DNA from: Atherinomorus stipes
Lineage: Eukaryota; Chordata; Actinopteri; Atheriniformes; Atherinidae
Direction: 5' to 3'
NCBI GenBank assembly: GCA_023101725.1
Contig: JALJCO010007877.1
Location: 372,001-436,000 of the forward strand
Length of the DNA stretch: 64,000 nucleotides
The translations under genes and the position numbers were made by a program. Below the pieces are notes generated by a model. It searched no databases. It had not been told where the DNA came from and saw nothing but the letters and a program-made list of their open reading frames with translations. Shown here in pieces: positions 32,258 through 64,000 of this stretch. Positions within the stretch are counted from its first letter, which is position 1. Every line of letters begins with the position of its first letter.

Positions 32258-32296
<39 letters not shown>
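32241..32296. repeat. (GT)n(AT)n microsatellite
   Basis: Alternating ATGT, GT and AT tract that directly adjoins the left end of the Tc1-like element at 32298. Confidence 0.9.
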
Positions 32297-32297
<1 letters not shown>

Positions 32298-32301
<4 letters not shown>

Positions 32302-33559
32302 GCTGTGTGAAAAAGTTTTTTCCCCCTCCCTGATTTCTTACTTTATGCTTGTTCGTTACACTTAAATGTTTCAGATGATCAAACAAATTTAAATGTGAGA
32401 CAAAGACAAGTAAGTTAACAGAAAAGGCAGTTTTTAAAATGAAGCTTTTTATTTCTAAGGAGGGAAAAAAATCCAAACTTAAATGGCCCTGCGTGAAAAA
32501 GTGATTTCCCCCTAAACCTAATAACTGGTTGGGCCACCCTGAGCAGCAACAACTGCAAGCGTTTGTGATAACTGGCAATGAGTCTTCTACAGTGCTGTGG
32601 AGGAATTTTGTTTCACTCATCTTTGTAGAACTGTTGTAATTCAGCCACATTGGAGGATTTTCCAGCTTGAACCGCCTTTTTAAGGTCATGCCACAGCATC
32701 TCAATGGAATTCAGGTCAGGACTTTGACTAGACCACTCCAAAGTCTTCATTTTGTGTTTCTTAAGCCATTCAGAGGTGGACTTGCTGGTGTGTTTTGGAT
32801 CATTGTCCTGCTGCAGCACTCAAGTCCGCTTCAGCTTGAGGTCACCAACAGATGGCTGGACATTCTCCTTCAGGATTTTTTGGTAGACAGCAGAATTCAT
32901 GGTTCCATTTACCACAGCAAGTCTTCAAGGTCCAAGAAGCAGCAAAACAACCCCAGACCATCACACTACCACCACCATATTTTACTGGTGGTATGATGTT
33001 CCTTTTCTGGAATACCGTGTTACTTTTACGCCAGATGTAATGGGACCTACACCTTCCAAAAAGTTCAGCTTTTGTCTTGTCAGTCCACAGAGTATTTTCC
33101 CAAAAGTCTTGGGGATCATCAAGATGCTTTCTGGCTAAACTGAGACGAGCCTTTATGTTCTTTTTGCTCAGCAGTGGTTTTGGTCATGGAACTCTGCCAT
33201 GCAGGGGTCTTTTGTGACCTTATTTGAGTCGTTGCTCTGCTCTTGGGGTCATTTTAGTCAGCTGGCCACTCCTGGGAAGGTTCACCACTGTTCCATGGTT
33301 TCGCCATTTGTGGAGAATGGCTCTCACTGTGGTTTGCTGATGGCTTTGTAACCTTTTCCAGACTGATAGAACTTAATTACTTTGTTTGTCATTTTTTACT
33401 AATTTTTTGGGGGATTGCAACATAATGTCAACTCAAGCTTTTGAGGATGTTTTTGGTCTACTATATTTTGTCAGGCAGGTCTTATTTAAGTAATTTCTTG
33501 ATTGAGAACAGGTGTGGCAGTAATCCAGCCTTGGTGTGGCTAGAGAAATTGAACTCTGC

Positions 33560-33563
<4 letters not shown>
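32298..33563 (-). mobile_element. Tc1-like element of family B, nearly full length, right end lost
   Basis: It begins CAGCTGTGTGAAAAAG and aligns by eye with 17674-18291, then continues further into the transposase gene. On the minus strand LQQDNDPKHTSKSTSEWLKK and LEWSSQSPDLNSIEMLWHDL keep the Asp and Glu positions although NPIE is NSIE. Frameshifts break the rest. The sequence stops in a GT/AT microsatellite at 33563, so the second inverted repeat is missing or was replaced. No second TA is visible. Confidence 0.85.
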
Positions 33564-33598
<35 letters not shown>

Positions 33599-33623
33599 AT
33601 ATATGTGTGTGTGTGTGTGTGTA
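33564..33623. repeat. (AT)n(GT)n microsatellite
   Basis: TATATA tract followed by GTGTGTATATATGTGTGTG, at the broken end of the Tc1-like element. Confidence 0.9.
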
Positions 33624-35232
33624 TGAAGCATTATTATCCATAAATCATTCAAACTAAAACAAATTGTTCCAAAACTGGGAATAACAAAATGACATCTTAA
33701 AAGGAGAGGCTTATTTCTTTTTGAAAAATGATATATTTAGCTAATTTGCTAAATCAAAAAAATCTTAACTCCCTATATTTGGTCATGCATTGAATTATTA
33801 TTACATTTTGAGGTTACATCTATTGATTCAATCTAAAATTGTACTCAAGCAATCTCTGAAAAATTTAACTATAATGTGGTTACATTTTTCATGCAGTTGT
33901 AATCCTGTCTGACAGTAGTTATGTAATGTATAGTGTATAATATATGTATAATATCATATAACATAGTATATTTGATCATTTTTCAGACATGTTGATCGTT
34001 GTGAGTCATGTCTGGAAAGAATTCAATACAATAATAACTTTATAACTAACTTTATAATAGCACAAAAATGATTTAAACAACATTTTGAAAGGAAAAAAGG
34101 ACAGCCAAGGTTGGCTGGATATTTAAAATGGAAATGCAAACAAACCCATCTGAACCCCACATTCAGATCAAAATGGTAGAAAGAAACTGTTTAAATGCAA
34201 CAAGTGAGGATCATTATTACACACACACAACAAAAAAAAAAGAGACTGTGAATTTATATCCAGCAGCATTTTAGACAATTGAAACAATGGAAATAAAGGG
34301 CTAATAAACATGTTAAATGCTCAAACACACGAACATACATGAGTAATCAATAGAAATTATGAGCTCAAAAACTCGTCTGAGATTAAAAACAAGATCCAAA
34401 CACACAGCATCCTCCTGTGCGCCCAAGCTCAGTTAACAGAGACAAAGTGGCACATTGTCTTGTGGTCTTACAGAAGAGAATCTGAAAAATGACGAATGCT
34501 GGATCCTCCAGGCGAAAGAGAAGCTGGACATGTAGGCCATCAAAAGCTTCCAGCTTAAAAGCCAGCAGCTGTGATACATGGACAGCAGTATACTGATTTT
34601 AATCTGAATCTGTAGATACAGGTTCTGAAACATCTGTATGATGATTTGTTTTCCCCCCCCAAGAAACGCTTCGCTTATTTCAGCAAAATAATGCCAAACC
34701 GTTTTCTCCACAAGTTACAAGGTCATGCTTTGGTAAAGAGTATCAACATTTGGAACTGTCTGGATTTTCCTTTTTTTTTCAACATTTCTTTTTCCACTAT
34801 CCGTTAGACAATTAGCACATTTCAGTTGCACAATAACAGTACTTCCTAAGATCATTTAACAAGGCCACATAGAGTTGATCAAAGAGGAATAACTGCAACA
34901 CTGAAATAAATGAATAAATCCAGCTTCTTTGACATGTAATGTTTGCGTCAAATTAAAAATACATGCATGTTTTTCTATAAGCAATGACATTTTCCAATTT
35001 CTACATTAGATATGTCGTTTGATATATTTTCTATTAAATGCATAGGTTTACTGATCCCTTTATTCTGTTTTACTTAAACAGGATCTCCTTTTTTTCTGGA
35101 AACAGAGCTGTTGTGCAGGTCTGTCTAGTTATAACAGCAAAAAATCTCACTACACACCCATGGACACTCAACAAGTCCATTCACAACTTACAACCATTGG
35201 TCTCAGACAATTTGTAATCATTGATACAATCT
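33624..35232. other. AT-rich intergenic sequence, nothing recognised
   Basis: No gene, RNA or repeat family could be supported between the Tc1-like relic and the L2-like element. Confidence 0.5.
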
Positions 35233-37150
35233 ACTATCATTCAAATCAAATCAAACTTTATTTATGTAGCACTTTTCGGGCATAAAAACAATACAAAGTG
35301 CTTTACAAAATAAAGATTTTACATCAAAGTAGATAAAAGCACACACACACAAATTCATATTTATCTCACATCCACACGCTATATAGATCTCAAAAGAATG
35401 ACAGCTTGGAGAAATGTGGCTTGGTACCAGGTGAGGAAACAATATCCTAGGGGTCCATCTGCACCAAGAGTCAAGACCACCCAGGCCACCACCATGGGAG
35501 CCATCCACATCCAGTTGGACAGGGTCCACGCCACAACCATAAGGCTGTACGCTGGATACGGACCACCCAAATGAGGACAGTTACCACGGCAACAACCCCC
35601 ACAGTCAGAGCAGGGGTAGCTCCAGATGAAGAGGACCCCCATGAGGACAAGACTGGAGAGATTTAAAAAACTAAAACAAGATCAAGTTAATCTAAAAACA
35701 ATAAAATAGGGATGCACTATAACTATTTTTTAAAACCGATACCGATAACCGATAAATTTCAACTCCTAAAGGCCGATACCGATAACCAATACCGATAACA
35801 CACATATGTGCCTAACTATACCAAATCAAAAATTCTAACTGTATGGGGTAGTTTGAGTCTAAAATAAGGTATGGGAAGAGGTTTGGAAGCAGTTTGGGGT
35901 CTCCCCCGTGAAGCAGCAGCTTTCTTTCCCCAATCGCAATATCTCAGCGTGAAAAGCATAAAAGTGGGATTTTCAACTTCTGCATGTCCAATCTTAAAAA
36001 TTCCAACTGTATGGGACATAAGTTATTGGGGTATGTCCTCATGATATTGGACTTATCGGAATGACGTCATGATTTCCTGTTATCGGCCCGATAATTATTG
36101 GCCCGATAATTTTCGTGCATCCCTACAATAAAACCAACATGTTTAAAAACATACATAGAAGTTCATACATAGATAAGAAAGAATTTTTAAAAAAACGACA
36201 AAAAAAAAAACATTTAATACAGATAAGGGTAGACTAATTCAAAATGGGTGGGTCGGTGGGACTTAGTTAACAGCTAGGGTAAAAAGGTGGTCTGTAGCCT
36301 CTTTTTAGAAACATCAACAGTCTCTGCAGTCCTGAGGGCCTCAGGCAGGCTGTGCCACAGGCAGGGCCCGTCATGCTGAAATGAGGCCTCATCATAGGCT
36401 TTGGTACGAACTTTGGGAACAACTAAAAGGTCGGTACCAGAGGACCTCAGGGTCCGGGAGGACTCGTAATTTAAAAGCAAGTCAGATAAATAAGAAGGCC
36501 AAAGACCATTAAGACATTTAGAACCATTAAAAGAACCTTAAAATTAACCCTGAAATGCACGGAAGCCAATGCAGTGATTTTAAAACTAGTGTAATGTGTT
36601 ACTGCCCTCTGGTGTTCATCAGAACAGATGCCACTGAGTTCTGGAGCAAATTTGCTAACTAGAGGTAGGACTGTTTTTTTGGGAAGACCAGAGAGCAGGA
36701 CATTAGAGTGATCTCGCATACCAGAGATAAAAGCATGCATCAGCACGCCTGTGCTGGCAACAGAGAGAAATGGGTGGACTTCAGCAATGTTTTTAAGATG
36801 ACGAAATCCTGTCATTGAAACATTTTTAATATATGGAATAAAATCCAGCTCAGAGTCAAACAGGACACCCAAGTTTCTCACACACTGAGAGGGTTTAAAA
36901 CTGCAGTTTGCATGAAATGATCTCGTGCTTGTCTTCAAGATAATTAAAACTTCAGTCTTGTCCTGGTTGAGCTGTAAGACATTCTCTGCCTACCATGACT
37001 TTATATCTAAAATACAGTTTAAAAAGACGCTAACTGGCTCTAGGTCATCAGGAGACACAGCGATGTAAAACTATGTGTCATCAGCATAGCTGTGAATATC
37101 AAGGAAATAGTGAAAACAGTCCGCTGACAGTTTAGTAGAAAGCAAATGCT
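35233..37150 (-). mobile_element. L2-like LINE, 5'-truncated, interrupted by a hAT element
   Basis: On the minus strand the reverse transcriptase catalytic box YADDT lies at 37075-37089. It is followed by NLGVLFDSELDFIPYIKNVS, LSGLPKKTVLPLVSK and the C-terminal GTDLLVVPKVRTKAYDEASF and LWHSLPEALRTAETVDVSKK. The 3' end is the common tail AAAGTGCTACATAAATAAAG (rc of about 35255-35275). A separate insertion at 35707-36125 lies in its 3' region. Frames are interrupted, so it is inactive. Confidence 0.88.
35707..36125. mobile_element. Non-autonomous hAT element with perfect 8-bp duplication
   Basis: The ends TAGGGATGCAC and GTGCATCCCTA are perfect inverses. An exact 8-bp repeat CAATAAAA flanks it at 35699-35706 and 36126-36133. 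Its subterminal sequence is rich in ACCGATAACCGATA words. It is 419 bases long with no coding region, inserted in the L2-like LINE. Confidence 0.93.
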
Positions 37151-38940
37151 GAGTATCTCACGTTTGTACTGAAAGCTGTAAAACAAGCAATAAATGTTCT
37201 TTTTTTCCCCTGAAGTTTCTGAAGCAGTTCTACAGTTGTCTTCAACATGTTACTTATATGAGGTTTTTGTTACCGCTGTTTTTGATCAGAAACCATGAGT
37301 TAAGTCTTATAGAAGAAGACAACATATTAATCCTTCGTCCTTTACTTGTTTTCAATCCAATATTTGCGCACACTTTATTGTTTGTTATTTGCTGAGCCAC
37401 TGACCAATAAAGCATCAAAATGCATCCAACTCAAGGTATTAACCCTCCACACTTCACATACAACTCAGCAAACAATCAATTTCAAATAATATCTTAAGGT
37501 ACATTATTAAAGCAGTCTGTTACAAGTTCATATAATTTGTTCCCACACCTTTTGGTGGATTTAAAAATGCCAAAAAATACACCTCTGGGGAAGGCATGAA
37601 ATATATATGCTCCAACAAGAGCTGTGGTCCTATAACTGCATGTGTGCAGTGTCCTTAAGAAGGCTGAGGACGCTGGAAAAGTGAAGGACAACACAAGCAG
37701 TGGGCGGCCTAAAAAACCATGACCAACAGACTCCCGGGATCTGACAGTCGTGTTCATTAAAAATAGGAAAAAAATACAGCTAAGATCTGACACAGGACCT
37801 GAGAGCTGCAACTGAATCTTCAGCTGATCCATCTAGACTGAAGATTAGTGGCAGCAAGTGTCAGGAATCTTTCCCAGTGCCCAGATGCCATTATAACTTT
37901 GAAAGAATAGAGCTACCAAATATCAACTTTCAAGCTTATATTATGTTCAGTGCTGTATGACTCATATAAAAGTTTAAACTACAAACAAAAAGCAAAGTAA
38001 ACCCTGACATCACGATGTCCTAGTGTAGAACCATATTTTTCCACAAGATGGCAACATGTCATGAAAATCTGAGGGCTTATTTGGTTTCAGCAGCACAGAC
38101 GCAAGCAGCCCAGTTATGGACATTGCTATGATTAGGAAAAATAAATATGACTGCATGTACGTATACTAATATACCATGACAAAACAACTGGTACATTAAT
38201 CAGTAAACTACTACATTGTAAGTTTCTTCTTCTTTTTAAAACTTTTTTTGCATGCAGTTTTGGTGACTATGCTATAAACTTGAGAAATGTTAACAAATTC
38301 GGTAAAAAAAAAAAAAAAAGCTTTTAAAAAAATGTCATCCCGCAAAAACATTGAATTCATTTACTTTGTACTGCACATATTTATATTATAGTAAAAGTAA
38401 ATTACATATACATTTCATATCATTGTCATGTTGTATGTAAGTTATATTGTTAAAAAAAAAGGAGAAGAGACACAGTCTATTACAACATTGAATTTCCCTC
38501 CAGGGATAAATGAAGTATTTTCCATTTCATTTCATACATCTGTAAATAAAGATGGACAGACATTGCAGCCAGGACACTATTTTGTGACATGATACAATCC
38601 ATACCTAAAGTTGTTTTTGGTTGATGTCATTATTTTTTTTAAATTACAGTTAATTAACTAATTTATGTTAATTGACTTATTCTATTTAAATAATGAGCAA
38701 GTATTAATGTGAAATCATAAAAAACAAGTATTTTAACATAAACAAAAGTACACATTATCTAGAATGACAACTCAAAAACATCTTTACATATTTATTTGCA
38801 ATTAAGTATGCCCCAATTCTTTCCCATTAAATTAATTTCGGGGCACAATAAACTCACAGTTGCAAAGATCCTGATTTTATTTTCCCCTATCCTTTCCATT
38901 CATATAATTATTTTTCTTTTCACTTAATTATTATTTAATC
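37151..38940. other. Intergenic sequence upstream of USP7
   Basis: No supported coding region. A LINE-tail-like word (TTTCCCTCCAGGGATAAATG near 38490-38510, then a TTTCAT run) is the only repeat noticed. Confidence 0.5.
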
Positions 38941-39977
38941 GAATTGCTCTTGTATATTTTTTCGCTTCTATTTGACGCACAGTCCCGCTCCGTGCGATTT
39001 AATATGGATGTGAACCTGGCCGGGGATGGGCCCGTGTTTGGATCTCCATGCGGATGTGACATTTCAGAGAAGAGCGCGACCGCCATTTTGAGATTTACCT
39101 CAGATTCAACACATCACAAACCACGGTAGGAGCGGGTTGTGAGCCGCACAGCTCAGGCCGACGTTGTATGACCGGACACATTCCTCACAAGAAACGAGAG
39201 GTTAGTTTAAAAAAAAAATGCAGCGAGGTGCCGCGTTTCGTTGTTTATGGTGTTAGGGGCGGTTTGGGGGAATTGTTATATGTCGGGCCGTGGCAACTGT
39301 TGTATCCGTGAACTTCCAAATTAACGTTAACATTAGTGGAAACTGGTTTGAATGGATAGCTTTTTCCTCCGCTCTCCCCCAGACGAGGGACAATCGGAGG
39401 AGCACACAGACTGGGGATATCGCAAGCAAAGTTGTTAAATGTGTCCATAGCAAATGAGCCTTTGTTTTCATTTCTGCACCTTTATCTCTATTTGGCTGCC
39501 TAGTGTCAGGTAGCTTAACGCTAGCTAGAAACGGGGTATTTGTTTCTCAAAGTGCAAGTCGTTCCCTTACTGCCCCTCATTTCCCGGGGTAAATCCGGAG
39601 TGCTTTAGTTGTTTTCAGCGGGCCTCCGTTTTGGAGCCCAAGTCCACCAATCTCAAGCCCCCGCCGTCAGCCAGCGACTCGCACCCACCTAAGGCGCCGA
39701 GATTGGGCGAATAGCGAGCAAATACGTCCGCGTTTCTCTACCCGCTCCCCCGCCGACCTCCCCTCCTCACTCCCCGGCGCTGACAGCGGACAAGGCCGAG
39801 GTCGTAACGGAGCAGGCCCGGCCGCCAAGGCTCGACCTGTCCACCCCACCTCCGCATCCCACCACACCTCACCAGCAGTCCAAAACCCGGTTTCCCACCG
39901 AGCCGAACCTGGACAAGGTCGAGGGCAACAAAGATAGCAGGGAGCATCGCATCTCAACCACAACAACAGCTGCCAAC
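38941..39977 (+). promoter_or_regulatory. usp7: USP7 promoter and 5' leader region
   Basis: Sequence becomes GC-rich toward 39978. A perfect CGCCATTTTG (YY1-like) at 39081-39090 lies beside CGCGACC. No TATA box is evident. A possible splice donor (CACGGTAGGAG near 39120) might end an untranslated first exon. The 287 bases before the start codon contain no in-frame stop after 39692. Confidence 0.4.

Positions 39978-64000
<24,023 letters not shown>

Noticed and set aside
35816..36019. 67-codon minus-strand open frame inside the 419-bp hAT element
   Set aside because: The element is too short to encode a transposase and the frame matches no transposase motif.
37494..37832. 112-codon minus-strand open frame in the HAPSTR1-USP7 interval
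   Set aside because: No recognisable domain and no splice or promoter support; treated as chance.
38944..39129. 61-codon plus-strand open frame upstream of USP7
   Set aside because: No family match; it overlaps the probable promoter or untranslated first exon.
39667..39966. 99-codon minus-strand open frame opposite the USP7 leader
   Set aside because: GC-rich DNA with few stops; antisense to the 5' leader and without conserved features.

Overview
The window is nuclear genomic DNA from a teleost fish, most likely a percomorph; the species cannot be fixed from the sequence alone. The evidence is vertebrate genes with GT-AG introns that match known human proteins exon by exon, many Tc1-like, hAT-like and L2-like repeats typical of fish, and long AT/GT microsatellites. 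There are no bacterial operons, CRISPR arrays, rRNAs or tRNAs that I can see.

Layout: (1) 1019-3026 (+) holds the last three coding exons of TNRC6A (GW182, microRNA silencing scaffold), followed by a 3' UTR of about 5.6 kb ending at an AATAAA at 8585. (2) 8.6-10.8 kb is intergenic with an L2-like tail and two hAT-type repeats. (3) 11187-13503 (-) is NDUFAB1, the mitochondrial acyl carrier protein, in four exons, with an apparent one-base deletion in a C run of exon 2. (4) 14008-15111 is a 1.1-kb DNA element bearing a THAP-like fragment and a second, convergent coding fragment; a sister terminus lies at 1-340 in the opposite orientation. (5) 16233-22225 (+) is DCTN5 (dynactin p25) in six exons; introns 4 and 5 are filled by nested transposons. 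(6) 27226-31548 (-) is HAPSTR1 (C16orf72) in five exons. (7) 31.5-39.0 kb is intergenic and repeat-rich (Tc1-like, L2-like, hAT-like). (8) 39978-63159 (+) is USP7 with 29 of about 31 coding exons; the last roughly 62-64 codons lie past the right edge.

Functionally these are unlinked housekeeping genes: RNA silencing, mitochondrial acyl carriage and complex I, dynein-dynactin transport, a HUWE1-linked stress regulator, and a deubiquitinase. HAPSTR1 and USP7 are head to head, as in human 16p13.2. NDUFAB1 and DCTN5 are neighbours as in human 16p12.2, but the PALB2 gene that separates them in human is not seen here.

I found no obvious new multi-gene system. The most unusual item is the THAP-bearing element with two convergent coding fragments, for which the window itself supplies an empty insertion site. 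Exon boundaries were read by eye from splice signals, reading phase and remembered human homologues; no alignment was run.
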